Positions 54,267 through 63,920 of a stretch of DNA of 64,000 bases are shown piece after piece. Below the pieces are notes generated by a model that did not search any database, was not told the origin of the DNA, and saw nothing but the letters and a program-made list of their open reading frames with translations. Source of the stretch: Aliishimia sp963721175 (GTDB lineage Bacteria > Pseudomonadota > Alphaproteobacteria > Rhodobacterales > Rhodobacteraceae); the NCBI GenBank assembly GCA_963721175.1, contig CAVRIG010000006.1, forward strand, positions 124,001 to 188,000, given 5' to 3'. A program made the position numbers and the translations under genes. Position 1 is the first letter of the stretch, and the number at the start of each line of letters is the position of its first letter.

Positions 54267-55205
54267 GCCGCCCCCCGCATCCGCAAGTTGCGCGCCAGCA
54301 GGTCCATCGCGGCCATGCGCACGGCGACGCCCATCTCGACCTGATCCTGAATGACGGAGCGGTTGATGTCGTCGGCCAAGGTCCCGTCGATCTCCACCCC
54401 GCGGTTCATCGGCCCGGGATGCATGACGATGGCGTCCGGCTTGGCGCGCGACAAGCTTTTCCGCATCGAGCCCGTAGCGGAAGTAGTATTCCCGCTCGGA
54501 CGGGATGAAGCCGCCATCCATGCGTTCCTTCTGCAGGCGCAGCATCATCACCACGTCGACATCCTCCAGACCTTTCGCCATGTCGTCGAACACCTCCACC
54601 CCGAAATCGGCAATGCCGGCGGGCATCAGGGTGGGCGGCCCGATCAGGCGCAGGCGGTTCTCCATCTTGCCCAGCAGCAGGATGTTGGACCGCGCGACGC
54701 GGGAATGGGCGATGTCGCCGCAGATGGCGATGGACAGACGGTGCAGCCGGCCCTTGGCGCGCCGGATCGTCAGTGCGTCGAGCAGCGCCTGAGTCGGATG
54801 TTCGTGCCGTCCGTCGCCCGCGTTCAGCACCGCGCAATTGACCTTCTGCGCCAGCAGATCGACGGCGCCGGAGTGCGGATGGCGCACCACCAGCAGATCG
54901 GGCCGCATCGCGTTCAGCGTCATCGCGGTGTCGATCAGCGTCTCGCCCTTCTTCAGCGAGGAAGCCTGCATGTTCATGTTCATGACGTCGGCGCCCAGCC
55001 GCTTGCCGGCAAGTTCGAAGGAGGCCTGGGTGCGGGTCGACGCCTCGAAGAACATGTTGATCTGGGTCATGCCCGAAAGCGCGTCGGTGTGCTTGGTGTC
55101 CGAGCGCGAAAGGTCGACATAGGTCTCGGCCAGGTCGAGGATTTCCGTGATGTCCGGCGGCGCCAGCGGTTCGATGCCCAGCAGGTGGCGATGTCTGAAT
55201 GTCAT
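54263..55205 (-). CDS. pyrB: Aspartate carbamoyltransferase catalytic subunit, one frameshift
   Basis: PyrB makes carbamoyl-aspartate from carbamoyl phosphate and aspartate. The joined frames (one extra base near 54459) give 313 residues with the active-site motifs FFEASTRTQASFELAGKRLGADVMN, LLVVRHPHSGAVDLLAQ, LNAGDGRHEHPTQALLDALTIRR, GDIAHSRVARSNILLLGKM and the final DAIVMHPGPMNRGVEID. The start is the ATG at 55205 (MTFRHRHLLGIEPL), following the conserved protein; a GTG at 55211 is possible. It heads the leftward pyrB-membrane protein-pyrC-plsY run. The regulatory subunit gene pyrI was not seen. Confidence 0.93.
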
Positions 55206-55290
55206 GTCCACTCCGATCGTCGCGCGCTTTTATAGGAGTGCATGGGAGGGGGAGCAAGCCGGCGAGCGTTCTTTGTGTCGGGGAAGCCCG

Positions 55291-55361
55291 TTTTGGGGCG
55301 CTGCCCCCAACGCGGACGCATGTTCGCGATTCCCCCGAGGCATATTTCGACCCAAAGAAGG
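55291..55361. repeat. Dispersed palindromic element, copy A
   Basis: The stretch contains TTTTGGGGC-GCT-GCCCCCAA, a stem-loop on the core GGGGCGCTGCCCC, then 21 bases with a smaller inverted repeat, then CCCCCGAGG and CATATTTCGACCCAAAGAAGG. The same core plus CCCCGAGG recurs at 63968-64000. It resembles a short dispersed GC-hairpin element common in Rhodobacteraceae intergenic regions. It lies in the gap between divergent pyrB and the glycosylase gene. Confidence 0.6.
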
Positions 55362-55415
55362 GGCAGGTCCGGGAATGTATTTCAGGATGCGCGACTTGGC
55401 ACTAGGGTGCCGGTC

Positions 55416-56184
55416 ATGGAATCGGGTGGGTATCATGAGGCGCTCGCGGCGCTGGCCTGGCAGGTGGAACTGGGCGCGGACGAGGCCATTCTGGACGCGC
55501 CGGTCGATCGCTACGACCTCGACGCCAAGGCGGCCGTGGCAGAGGTGCGGCAGACGCAGGCTTTGGCGCCGCGCGCCGGATGTGGATGACGGCGACCCGG
55601 TGGCTGATGCAACGCGGGCTGCTGGCGAAGCAGGGGATCTCGACGCACTGCGGGATGCGCTTGCGGCCTATCCGCATTGCGACCTTCGGCACGGGGCGCG
55701 CAACCTGGTGTTCTCGGACGGGGTCCGGGGCGCTCCGCTCATGATCGTGGGTGAGGCGCCGGGGCGCGACGAGGATCGCGAGGGGCGGCCTTTTGTCGGT
55801 CGTGCGGGCCAGTTGCTCGACCGGATGCTGGCGGCGATCGGGATGGGGCGCGACCGCGATGTCTACATCACCAACGTGCTGCCCTGGCGGCCGCCGCAGA
55901 ACCGCGACCCGAAACCCGAGGAGATCGCGATGATGCAGCCCTTCGTCGCGCGGCATATCGAACTTTCCGCACCGAAGGTCCTGATCGTCATGGGGAACAT
56001 CTCCTGCCAGGCGCTTCTGGGCCGCCGCGGCATCACGCGTCTGCGCGGGAGCTGGCAGCATGCGCATGGTTGCCCGGCGATGCCGATGTTTCACCCGGCC
56101 TATCTTCTGCGCAACCCTGCGGCGAAGCGCGAGGCCTGGGCCGATCTGCTGGAAATCCGCGCGTATCTGGAGAGCGGATCGTGA
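55416..56184 (+). CDS. Uracil-DNA glycosylase (family 4-like), one frameshift
   Basis: This removes uracil from DNA to start base-excision repair. The joined 255 residues (an extra base near 55570) have the family 4/5 motifs LMIVGEAPGRDEDREGRPFVGRAGQLLDRMLAAIGM, ITNVLPWRPPQNRDP and MPMFHPAYLLRNPAAKREAWADL (motif B HPAYLLR). Classic family 4 enzymes bind [4Fe-4S] through four Cys; here only scattered Cys are seen (CDLRHG, ISCQAL, HGCPAM), so the cluster is uncertain. The N-terminus AWQVELGADEAILDAPVDRYDLD is an alphaproteobacterial extension. Its stop overlaps the GTG of the phosphoesterase gene. Confidence 0.85.
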
Positions 56185-56774
56185 AGATCCTCGCCTTTTC
56201 GGACCTGCACCTGTCGCGGGCGCGGACAAAGGCGATCGTGGAGGCCTGGCAGGAGGCCGACCTCGTGATCGGTGCCGGCGATTTCTGCAACATGCGGCAG
56301 GGTCTGGATGAGGCGATGAAGATGCTGTCGGGGATCGACGCGCCGTTCGTGGTCGTGCCCGGCAATGCCGAAAGCCTGGCCGAGCTGGAGGCGGCGGCCC
56401 GGACCGGCACACACGTGCTGCACGGGACGTCCGTGACGATCGATGGGTGCACGATCTTCGGGCTTGGCTATGGTGTACCGGAAACGCCCTTCGGAGACTG
56501 GTCCTGCGATCTGAACGAGGCGCAGGCGAGCGCCATGCTCGCGACTTGTACCCAAGCGGACGTCCTCGTGACGCATTCTCCGCCCAAGGGCGTGGCGGAT
56601 GTGACGTCGGGCGGTGTCTCCGTGGGGTCGACCGCGATCCGGGACGCCATCCGGCGCATCGCGCCCGATCTTGCCCTCTGCGGTCACATCCACGACAGCT
56701 GGGGCCAGGACGGGTGGATCGGCCGAAGCCGCGTGGTAAACTTGGGACCCACACCGAACTGGTTCGATGTGTGA
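56181..56774 (+). CDS. Metallophosphoesterase
   Basis: The 197-residue calcineurin-like phosphoesterase has the five metal-binding blocks in order: FSDLHLS, GAGDF, VVPGNAES, VLVTHSPPKG and ALCGHIHDSWG. The GTG start overlaps the glycosylase stop. The substrate is unknown; the protein is at the small, single-domain end of the family. It is followed 23 bases later by moaB, probably in the same transcript. Confidence 0.87.
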   Translation: MKILAFSDLHLSRARTKAIVEAWQEADLVIGAGDFCNMRQGLDEAMKMLSGIDAPFVVVPGNAESLAELEAAARTGTHVLHGTSVTIDGCTIFGLGYGVPETPFGDWSCDLNEAQASAMLATCTQADVLVTHSPPKGVADVTSGGVSVGSTAIRDAIRRIAPDLALCGHIHDSWGQDGWIGRSRVVNLGPTPNWFDV

Positions 56775-56797
56775 CGCGAAACGAACGGGCGAGAGAG

Positions 56798-57340
56798 ATG
56801 GACCGACTTGACGACACACGCGACTTCCTCCCCGTGCGCATCGCGGTTCTGACGGTCAGCGACACGCGCAAGCCGGAGGACGACCGGTCGGGCGACACGC
56901 TCGTGGCGCGGCTCGAAGCGGCGGGGCATCGGCTGGCCGCGCGGGCCATCGTGCAGGACGATCGGGCGCAGATCGCGGGCAAGCTCCGCGAGTGGATCGA
57001 CGACCCGGATGTGGATGTGGTGATCTCGACCGGTGGCACCGGCCTCACGGGGCGCGACGTGACGGTGGAGGCGCATCGCGACGTCTACGAAAAGGAGATC
57101 GACGCGTTCGGCACCGTCTTCACAATGGTGTCGATGCAGAAGATCGGCACGTCCGCGGTGCAGAGCCGGGCGACGGCCGGGGTCGCGGGCGGCACGTATC
57201 TCTTCGCGTTGCCCGGCAGTCCCGGCGCCTGCAAGGACGCTTGGGACGAGATCCTCGCGCCGCAGCTCGATTACCGCCATCGGCCCTGCAACTTCGTCGA
57301 GATCATGCCGCGGCTCGACGAGCACATGCGCCGCAAGTGA
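56798..57340 (+). CDS. moaB: Molybdenum cofactor biosynthesis protein MoaB
   Basis: MoaB/MogA-type proteins adenylate molybdopterin or assist molybdate insertion. The 180-residue protein carries the MoCF-binding core: IAVLTVSDTR, VDVVISTGGTGLTGRDVTVEA, and YLFALPGSPGACKDAWDEIL. The ATG at 56798 has GAGAGAG before it. It is separated from moaD-moaE by about 12 kb. Confidence 0.92.
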   Translation: MDRLDDTRDFLPVRIAVLTVSDTRKPEDDRSGDTLVARLEAAGHRLAARAIVQDDRAQIAGKLREWIDDPDVDVVISTGGTGLTGRDVTVEAHRDVYEKEIDAFGTVFTMVSMQKIGTSAVQSRATAGVAGGTYLFALPGSPGACKDAWDEILAPQLDYRHRPCNFVEIMPRLDEHMRRK

Positions 57341-57350
57341 CGAACGGCGC

Positions 57351-57362
57351 GTAACCCGTTAC
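57351..57362. promoter_or_regulatory. Perfect inverted repeat before the RND adaptor gene
   Basis: GTAAC-CC-GTTAC is a perfect five-base inverted repeat ten bases after the moaB stop and 88 bases before the adaptor start. It is a possible operator half-site pair for an efflux regulator; no regulator gene is adjacent in this window, so it is only a candidate. Confidence 0.25.
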
Positions 57363-57449
57363 ACTCCGCGACAATTCTTTACTTGGGGATCCGGGTGGCC
57401 GGGCCTATGTGCTCAGCTATCCGAAGACCCGCCGGAAGAGGCTTGCGAG

Positions 57450-58907
57450 ATGAGGTTTGTGCGCCAATCGCTGATGGGGCTGTTCCTGGCGGCCGTGACG
57501 CTGGGACTGCTTCTCTATGCGGCGCAGATGATCCGTGGAGCGGTCGAGACGCGGATGGCGCAGGAGCGGACTGCGCCGCCCGCGAGCGAACGGATCTTTG
57601 CGGTGGGTGTGCAGACCGCCATACCGGGTGCGGAGGTGCCGGTTCTTGAGGCCTATGGAGAGATCCGCGCGCGGCGCACGCTGGAGTTGCGGGCCGCGGC
57701 GTCCGGCCGGGTGCTGGAGATGTCCGAGACCTTCGTGGAAGGCGGGGACGTTGCCGCGGGCGACGTTCTGGTCCGCATCGATCCGGTGGATGCAAAGGCG
57801 GCGCGCGACCGGGTCGCGGCGGATCTGGCCGATGCCGAGGCCGAGGTGCGCGATGCCAACGCAGCGCTCGAGATCGCGCGCGACGACCTTGCCGCGTCGC
57901 GGGATCAGGCCGAATTGCAGTCACGTGCGCTGGGACGGCAGCAGGACCTGGAGGAGCGTGGCGTGGGCACGACGGCAGCCGTCGAAACCGCCGAACTGGC
58001 CGAGGCGGCGGCGCGGCAGACCGTGCTGGCCCGCCGTCAGGCCGTGGCGCAGGCCGAGGCGCGCGTGGCCCAGGCGGCCACGAGCCTCGAGCGGGCCGGG
58101 ATCGCACTGGACGAGGCGGAACGGCGGGTCGAGGATACGCTCGTCACCGCGCCATTCGATGGCGTTCTCACCAACGTGACGCTGGCGCAGGGCCGTCTGG
58201 TGTCGGCCAACGAACAGCTGGCGACCCTGATCGACCCTGAGCGTCTCGAGGTGGCCTTCCGCCTCTCCACCGCGCAATACGCGCGGCTTCTGAACGAGGA
58301 TGGCCGCCTTGCCGCGCGCCCGGTCGAGGCCAGGCTGGACGTCGCGGGCATCGATCTTGTCGCCGAAGGACGGATCGCGCGGGACAGTGCATCTGTCGCC
58401 GAATCTCAGACCGGGCGGCTGGTTTTCGCAACGCTGCAGGACGCGCCAGGATTCAAGCCGGGGGATTTCGTCACCGTGGAAATCGAGGAACCGCCCCTGG
58501 AGGATATCGTCCGCCTGCCGGCAGCCGCGCTGGACGGCTCAGGGACGGTGCTCGCGCTGAGACCGGATGACCGGTTGGAAGCATTGGAGGTGCAGCTCGT
58601 GCGCCGGCAGGGCAACGATGTGCTGGTGCGGGGTGAGACGCTTCCCGGACGCGAACTGGTGACCGCGCGAACACCGCTTCTGGGGGAGGGGATCAAGGTG
58701 CGTCCACTGCGCCGGGACGAGGCTGCCGGGGAGCAGACGGCGGACATGCTGGAATTGAGCGACGAACGACGTGCGCGGCTGATCGCCTTTGTCGAGAGCA
58801 ACTCCAGGATGCCCGACGAGGTCAAGGCACGGGTGCTGACGCGTCTCTCCGAACCGCAGGTGCCCGCGCAGATGGTGCAGCGCCTGGAAAGCCGGATGGG
58901 AAGCTGA
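57450..58907 (+). CDS. RND efflux periplasmic adaptor (HlyD/MFP family)
   Basis: The 485-residue adaptor links the inner-membrane pump to an outer channel. After an N-terminal anchor (LMGLFLAAVTLGLLLYAAQMI), it has the lipoyl/hairpin half GRVLEMSETFVEGGDVAAGDVLVRID, a long coiled coil (residues about 115-215), the second half VEDTLVTAPFDGVLTNVTLAQGRLVSANEQLATLID and a beta-barrel. The C-terminal 70 residues (ELSDERRARLIAFVESNSRMPDEVKARVLTRLSEPQVPAQMVQRLESRMG) form a helical tail typical of this group. It precedes the RND permease by 40 bases. Confidence 0.9.
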   Translation: MRFVRQSLMGLFLAAVTLGLLLYAAQMIRGAVETRMAQERTAPPASERIFAVGVQTAIPGAEVPVLEAYGEIRARRTLELRAAASGRVLEMSETFVEGGDVAAGDVLVRIDPVDAKAARDRVAADLADAEAEVRDANAALEIARDDLAASRDQAELQSRALGRQQDLEERGVGTTAAVETAELAEAAARQTVLARRQAVAQAEARVAQAATSLERAGIALDEAERRVEDTLVTAPFDGVLTNVTLAQGRLVSANEQLATLIDPERLEVAFRLSTAQYARLLNEDGRLAARPVEARLDVAGIDLVAEGRIARDSASVAESQTGRLVFATLQDAPGFKPGDFVTVEIEEPPLEDIVRLPAAALDGSGTVLALRPDDRLEALEVQLVRRQGNDVLVRGETLPGRELVTARTPLLGEGIKVRPLRRDEAAGEQTADMLELSDERRARLIAFVESNSRMPDEVKARVLTRLSEPQVPAQMVQRLESRMGS

Positions 58908-58947
58908 TGCAGGTGCCGAGCCCGCGCGTCCCGCAAGGATTGGACGC

Positions 58948-61900
58948 ATGAGCCAGCCGATCCGGCCCCTGCCTGACGCTGCAGGGGGGATTCTGTCCTA
59001 TTTCACTCGTCACGGGACCGTGGCGAACCTGCTGATGCTGGTGATGCTCGTCGGCGGGCTGCTGGCGGTACCCAACATGCGGGCCCAGTTCTTTCCCGAC
59101 GTGGTGATCGACAATGTGACCGTCAGCGTCGCCTGGGACGGGGCGGGCGCCGAAGATGTCGATGCCGGCATCGTCTCGGTGCTTGAGCCCGTGCTTCTGG
59201 CGGTAGAGGGGATCGAGAGCGCCAGCAGTTCGTCGACCGAGGGCCGCGCCCGCATCGAGCTCGATTTCGAGCCCGGCTGGGACATGTCGCGCGCTGCCGA
59301 CGACGTGCAGCAGGCGGTGGATTCGGTGACGACGCTGCCCGAGGATATCGATGAACCCAACATTCGCCGGGGCAACTGGCGCGACCGCGTGACCGACGTC
59401 GTGATCAGCGGACCGGTGGCACCCGAGCAGGTCGCGCTCTATGCCGACGAACTGATCGCGCGGCTCTTTGCACGGGGCGTGACGCGGACCTCGATCCGCG
59501 GTGTTGCGGCGCCCCTGATCCTGGTGGAGGTGCCGTCGGTCAGCCTGATCGCGAACGATATCGGTATGGCTGACATCGCGGCCGCCATCTCGGCCGAGGT
59601 CGACGCAGCGCCGGCAGGTGACGTGAGCGGCGCCAATGCCCGCGTCCGGACCGGCAGCGAGAAAAGGAGCCCGCGCGACATCGCGGGCATCGTTCTGCGC
59701 ACGCGCCCGGATGGATCGACGATCACCGTGGGCGACATCGCGACGGTGATCGAGGAAGGCAGCGACCGCAGGAACAGCTACTTCGTCGGCGACGATCCCG
59801 CGGTCTCGATCCGTGTCGACCGCTCCGCCGCCGGTGACGCGATCGAGTTGCAGCGAACGGTCGAGGAAGTCGTGGCGGATCTGCAATCGACCCTGCCGCA
59901 AGGTGTCCAGGCTCAGTTGATCCGCACGCGGGCCGAGGCGATTTCCGGCCGGCTCGACATTCTCGTCGACAATGGGCTCCTGGGCCTGGCGCTTGTGGTG
60001 GGGCTGCTGTTCCTGTTCCTCAATGCACGGACCGCCTTCTGGGTGGCCGCCGGTATTCCGGTCGCGATGCTCGCCGCCGTCGGGTTCATGTATCTGGGCG
60101 GGCTCACCTTCAACATGGTCTCGCTCTTCGGGCTGATCATCACGCTGGGGATCGTGGTCGATGACGCGATCGTGGTGGGCGAACACGCGGACGCCCGCGC
60201 GCGCCGCTACGGCGAGGCGCCGGTGGTCGCGGCCGAGACCGCGGCACGGCGCATGGCGATGCCGGTCTTTGCCGCGACGCTGACGACGGTGATCGCGTTC
60301 TTCGGGCTGGTGGTGGTCGGCGGGCGGTTCGGCGACATGATCTCCGACATTCCCTTCACCGTGATCGCGGTGCTGATCGCGAGCCTCATGGAATGTTTCC
60401 TGATCCTGCCGCACCACATGGCCGGCGCCCTGGCCTCCGCCAACCGTCAGGCGTGGTATGATTGGCCATCGCGCACGGTCAACCGGGGCTTCCAATGGGT
60501 GCGCGAGCGGCTGTTCCGTCCGCTGATGGCGGGCGTCATCCAAGCCCGCTACGCGGTTCTGGCGGCCACTGTGCTGGTGATGGCGAGCCAGGTCGTGCTC
60601 TTCATCCGGGAGGACGTGCAATGGCGCTTCTTCAACGCGCCGGAACAAGGGTCGGTAACCGGCAACTTCGCGATGGCCGACGGCGCGACCCGTGCCGACA
60701 GCTTCGCGATGATGCAGGAGATGCAGCGCGCGACCGAGGAACTGGCCGCCGAATACGAGGAACGCTACGGCCGCAATCCGCTCGACTTCGTGTTGTCCGA
60801 GATCGGTGGAAACGCGGGCTACGGGCTTTCCGGTACGGACACCAAGGACGAGGATCAGTTGGGGGGCATCTCGATCGAACTGATCGACGCGGATCTGCGG
60901 CCCTATTCCAGTTTCGCCTTCGTGGCGGAGTTGCAGGACCGGGTGGCGCAGCATCCGATGGCCGAAATCGTGAGCTTCCGCGGCTGGCGGTCGGGCCCCG
61001 GCGGCGACGCGCTGGATGTCCGGTTTTTCGGTGCGGAGGCGGAGGTGCTGAAGGCCGCGAGCCAGGACTTGCAGCTGGCGCTGGCTCGTTACCCCGAGGT
61101 GAGCGCGCTGCAGGACAACCTCGCCTATGACAAGGAGGAGTTGATCCTCGAACTGACGGCGCAGGGGCGCGCGCTCGGGTTCACGGTCGGCGATCTCAGC
61201 CGCCTGGTCCGCAACCGGCTGGCGGGGATCGAGGCCGCGACCTTCCCCGAAGGCGCCCGGAGTGCGGAGATTCGCGTGGAACTGCCCGAGGCGGAATTGA
61301 GCGCCGATTTCCTGGAACGCACGCTGCTGCGGTCGCCGGACGGCGCCTATGTTCCGCTGGCAGATATCGTGTCGGTGGACCGGAGAACCGGCTTCTCCAC
61401 CGTCAAGCGGGAGAACGGCATCCGCGTGATCGAGGTGACCGGCGATATCTCCGAGGACGATCCCGCCCGCGCGACCGAGATCGAGCGCGCGCTGCAGGAG
61501 GAGATCCTGCCGCGTATCGCGCAGGAGCGTCAGGTGGACTTCAACCTCGCCGGTCTGAGTGAACAGGAGGACGCATTCCTGAGCGATGCGCTGACCGGCT
61601 TCATCCTGTGCCTGACCGGCATCTACCTGGCGCTGGCCTGGGTGTTCGCAAGCTGGACCCGCCCGATCGTCGTGATGGCGATCATCCCTTTCGGACTTGT
61701 CGGCACGATATACGGCCATCACGCATGGGACGTGCCGCTCAGCATGTTCACGGTCGTGGGTCTGATCGGGATGACCGGGATCATCATCAACGATTCGATC
61801 GTGCTGGTGACGACGATCGACCAGTACCGCGAGGATCGCGGGCTGTTCCCGTCGATCGTGGACGGCGCGGCGGACCGGCTGCGGCCCGTGCTGCTGACGA

Positions 61901-62361
61901 CGCTGACGACCGTGCTGGGGCTCGTGCCGCTGCTTTACGAAAGCTCGAGCCAGGCCCAATGGCTGAAGCCGACGGTGATCACGCTGGTCTATGGCCTGGG
62001 ATTCGGGATGGTGCTGGTGCTGCTGGTCGTGCCGTCGTTGCTGGCGGTGCAGCATGATGCGGGCAACCTGGTGCGCACGATGCGCAAGGCGATCGTGGCG
62101 CGGCGGGCTCCTCGGCTCCGGATGCTTGTTATCGTGGTTTGGGCGATTGTGATCGTGTGGGGCGCGGCGACGCTGGGCGCTGTCATCGCAACGGGCGGCA
62201 TGCCCCGGTTTCTGACATCGTGGCTGCCGCTTGGTTTTGCCGAAAACGGAATGGCCGGCGCATTGATGGCCTTCGTTTCAGGGAGTGCGGCGCTCTGCCT
62301 GACGGCCTATGTCATTGCGATGATTGGGTTTGCAGCGTCGCGTCGAAAGGCAATTCACTGA
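58948..62361 (+). CDS. RND-family efflux permease
   Basis: The 1137-residue inner-membrane pump exports hydrophobic compounds using the proton gradient. It has the RND layout of 12 spans with two large periplasmic loops; the proton-relay aspartates are in LIITLGIVVDDAIVVGEHADARARRYG (about residue 405). LSMFTVVGLIGMTGIIINDSIVLV is the equivalent segment of the second half. The N-terminus ILSYFTRHGTVANLLMLVMLVGGLL and RAQFFPDVVIDNVTVSV are typical of the subgroup of AcrB/MdtB-like transporters. AAGGA precedes the ATG by eight bases. No outer-membrane channel gene lies in the window. Confidence 0.93.
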   Translation: MSQPIRPLPDAAGGILSYFTRHGTVANLLMLVMLVGGLLAVPNMRAQFFPDVVIDNVTVSVAWDGAGAEDVDAGIVSVLEPVLLAVEGIESASSSSTEGRARIELDFEPGWDMSRAADDVQQAVDSVTTLPEDIDEPNIRRGNWRDRVTDVVISGPVAPEQVALYADELIARLFARGVTRTSIRGVAAPLILVEVPSVSLIANDIGMADIAAAISAEVDAAPAGDVSGANARVRTGSEKRSPRDIAGIVLRTRPDGSTITVGDIATVIEEGSDRRNSYFVGDDPAVSIRVDRSAAGDAIELQRTVEEVVADLQSTLPQGVQAQLIRTRAEAISGRLDILVDNGLLGLALVVGLLFLFLNARTAFWVAAGIPVAMLAAVGFMYLGGLTFNMVSLFGLIITLGIVVDDAIVVGEHADARARRYGEAPVVAAETAARRMAMPVFAATLTTVIAFFGLVVVGGRFGDMISDIPFTVIAVLIASLMECFLILPHHMAGALASANRQAWYDWPSRTVNRGFQWVRERLFRPLMAGVIQARYAVLAATVLVMASQVVLFIREDVQWRFFNAPEQGSVTGNFAMADGATRADSFAMMQEMQRATEELAAEYEERYGRNPLDFVLSEIGGNAGYGLSGTDTKDEDQLGGISIELIDADLRPYSSFAFVAELQDRVAQHPMAEIVSFRGWRSGPGGDALDVRFFGAEAEVLKAASQDLQLALARYPEVSALQDNLAYDKEELILELTAQGRALGFTVGDLSRLVRNRLAGIEAATFPEGARSAEIRVELPEAELSADFLERTLLRSPDGAYVPLADIVSVDRRTGFSTVKRENGIRVIEVTGDISEDDPARATEIERALQEEILPRIAQERQVDFNLAGLSEQEDAFLSDALTGFILCLTGIYLALAWVFASWTRPIVVMAIIPFGLVGTIYGHHAWDVPLSMFTVVGLIGMTGIIINDSIVLVTTIDQYREDRGLFPSIVDGAADRLRPVLLTTLTTVLGLVPLLYESSSQAQWLKPTVITLVYGLGFGMVLVLLVVPSLLAVQHDAGNLVRTMRKAIVARRAPRLRMLVIVVWAIVIVWGAATLGAVIATGGMPRFLTSWLPLGFAENGMAGALMAFVSGSAALCLTAYVIAMIGFAASRRKAIH

Positions 62362-62391
62362 CGATGTGGGCAAGACTTCGGTCCCGCCGCG

Positions 62392-63210
62392 TCAGCCGGT
62401 GCACCCGAGGATGTCCACGGCGTATTTCCCGCCAATCACGGTGATCCGCAGTTGCGAACGATCGACCGCGAACGGTCCTGCGGTCTGCGCGATCATTTCC
62501 GCAGCCACGACCAGCTGGTCCCCCGACCGGCGCGCGCTTGCATCCGACACCCAGATCCCGGGGCTGGGCGGTTCGATGACGGCCTGTTCCTCGCCGCCGC
62601 TCGACGGCATGGTCAGCTGAGCCTCGATATGCATGCCGTTCTCAGTGGGCGTGAGGCGGCATGCGGCGCGGGTGACGCCGGCATCGCGCGCGGTGTAGGG
62701 CAGTTCAGCAAGGGCCGCCACGATTTCGGGACTGCGCCGGGACGCCTCCGCCGGGAGGATCGCGTCGATGTCGATGCTGGCCGGCACGCAGATGTCCGAA
62801 CATATTCCGAGGTCGACGCGTCCCGCCAACCGGACGTCGCGCCCCGCATCCGTCGGCACGACACTCAGGGGCAGAACCACGCGGTCCTTGTAGCCGACCG
62901 ACCGCATACCGGATTGCCAGAACACGAAGGGCGCGGGCCAATGCACCTTCACCGCGTCGATGTTGCGGGTCCCACGCCACGCGAATTGCGGCGGGATGCC
63001 CGCATCGCCGGGACTGCGCCAATAGGTCTTCCAACCCGGCGCCAGCCGCAACTCGAGCGCCGCCATGCGGGTGCCGTCCTTCTGGATCCAGCCGGGAATG
63101 ATCCGGTGCGACAGCACGCTGTCGACGGAAGATTGCGCATGTGCCGGAATCATTCCGGATGCGAACAGGACCACGAGACAGAGGCGGAGCAGAGTCATGT
63201 CGTCGGACAT
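62392..63210 (-). CDS. Periplasmic DsbD N-terminal-domain-like protein
   Basis: The 272-residue protein has a signal peptide (LRLCLVVLFASGMIPAHAQ), then a single domain like DsbD_N: RLAPGWKTYWRSPGDAGIPPQFAWRGTRNIDAVKVHWPAPFVFW, YKDRVVLPLSVVPTDAGRDVRLAGRVDLGICSDICVPAS with a CSDIC pair likely to form a redox disulfide, and a C-terminal CRLTPTENG...VDILGCTG. DsbD_N receives electrons from the membrane domain of DsbD and passes them on to periplasmic thiols; in this short protein no membrane domain is fused. Start: ATG at 63210, or 63198 as alternative. It is convergent with the RND gene and divergent from yqgE. Confidence 0.8.
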   Translation of the reverse strand: MSDDMTLLRLCLVVLFASGMIPAHAQSSVDSVLSHRIIPGWIQKDGTRMAALELRLAPGWKTYWRSPGDAGIPPQFAWRGTRNIDAVKVHWPAPFVFWQSGMRSVGYKDRVVLPLSVVPTDAGRDVRLAGRVDLGICSDICVPASIDIDAILPAEASRRSPEIVAALAELPYTARDAGVTRAACRLTPTENGMHIEAQLTMPSSGGEEQAVIEPPSPGIWVSDASARRSGDQLVVAAEMIAQTAGPFAVDRSQLRITVIGGKYAVDILGCTG

Positions 63211-63329
63211 GGGCGATCGGCGCTGAAATGCCAAGTCACGTCTGCGACAGTTTCGCGACAAGTCATTCGCGCTTGATTGACCCTGCCGAACCGCCGATTG
63301 TAGGGGCACCGAAGAAAGGACCTGCGTCG

Positions 63330-63899
63330 GTGACCGATACGCGGCTGGATCTCACCGGATCCATCTTGATCGCCATGCCTGGAATGGCGGACATGCGATT
63401 TTCGCAGGCGGTGATCTATGTGTGCGATCATACCGACAAGGGCGCGATGGGGCTGATCGTCAACAAGCCGGCCGCCGACATGAGCTTTGTCGATCTTCTG
63501 GAACAGCTGGACATCACCCCGGAGGCGGAGGTGGATTCGGTGCGGGTCTATTTCGGCGGTCCGGTGGAGACGGGGCGCGGGTTCGTGCTGCATTCGACGG
63601 AATACGTGTCGGACCTGCGGACGCTGCAGGTGCAGGACGATATCGCGCTGACCCCGACACTGGATGTGTTGGAAGACATCGCCGCGGGTCGCGGGCCGGA
63701 GCGCGTGATGATGATGCTGGGATATGCCGGCTGGGGGCCCGGGCAATTGGAGGGCGAGCTGGCCCAGAACGGCTGGTTGACCTGCAACGGGCGTGCGGAC
63801 CTGCTCTTTGACGCGCCGGATTCCGAGAAATGGGCGCGCGCGCTGGAGACGTTGGGGATAAACCCGGCGCTGCTGTCGGCCGAAGCCGGCAGCGCCTGA
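63330..63899 (+). CDS. YqgE/AlgH family protein (UPF0301)
   Basis: The 189-residue protein is a member of the UPF0301 family, linked to gene regulation and surface properties, with no settled mechanism. It has the family start LDLTGSILIAMPGMADMRFSQAVIYVCDHTDKGAMGLIVNKP and the VYFGGPVETGRGFVLHS, MMMLGYAGWGPGQLEGELAQNGWLTC segments. The GTG at 63330 (MTDTRLD) is chosen because it fits the family and a purine-rich AAGAAAGGA lies 11 bases upstream. The open frame begins further upstream but that part is not conserved. It diverges from the DsbD_N gene. Confidence 0.9.
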   Translation: MTDTRLDLTGSILIAMPGMADMRFSQAVIYVCDHTDKGAMGLIVNKPAADMSFVDLLEQLDITPEAEVDSVRVYFGGPVETGRGFVLHSTEYVSDLRTLQVQDDIALTPTLDVLEDIAAGRGPERVMMMLGYAGWGPGQLEGELAQNGWLTCNGRADLLFDAPDSEKWARALETLGINPALLSAEAGSA

Positions 63900-63920
63900 G
63901 CGGCTGGTTCCAGGGCGGTG

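Noticed and set aside
58822..62055. A 1077-codon minus-strand frame opposite the RND permease
   Set aside because: It is the antisense of the RND permease, rich in Arg/His/Pro as expected from complementary GC-rich codons; no domain is visible.
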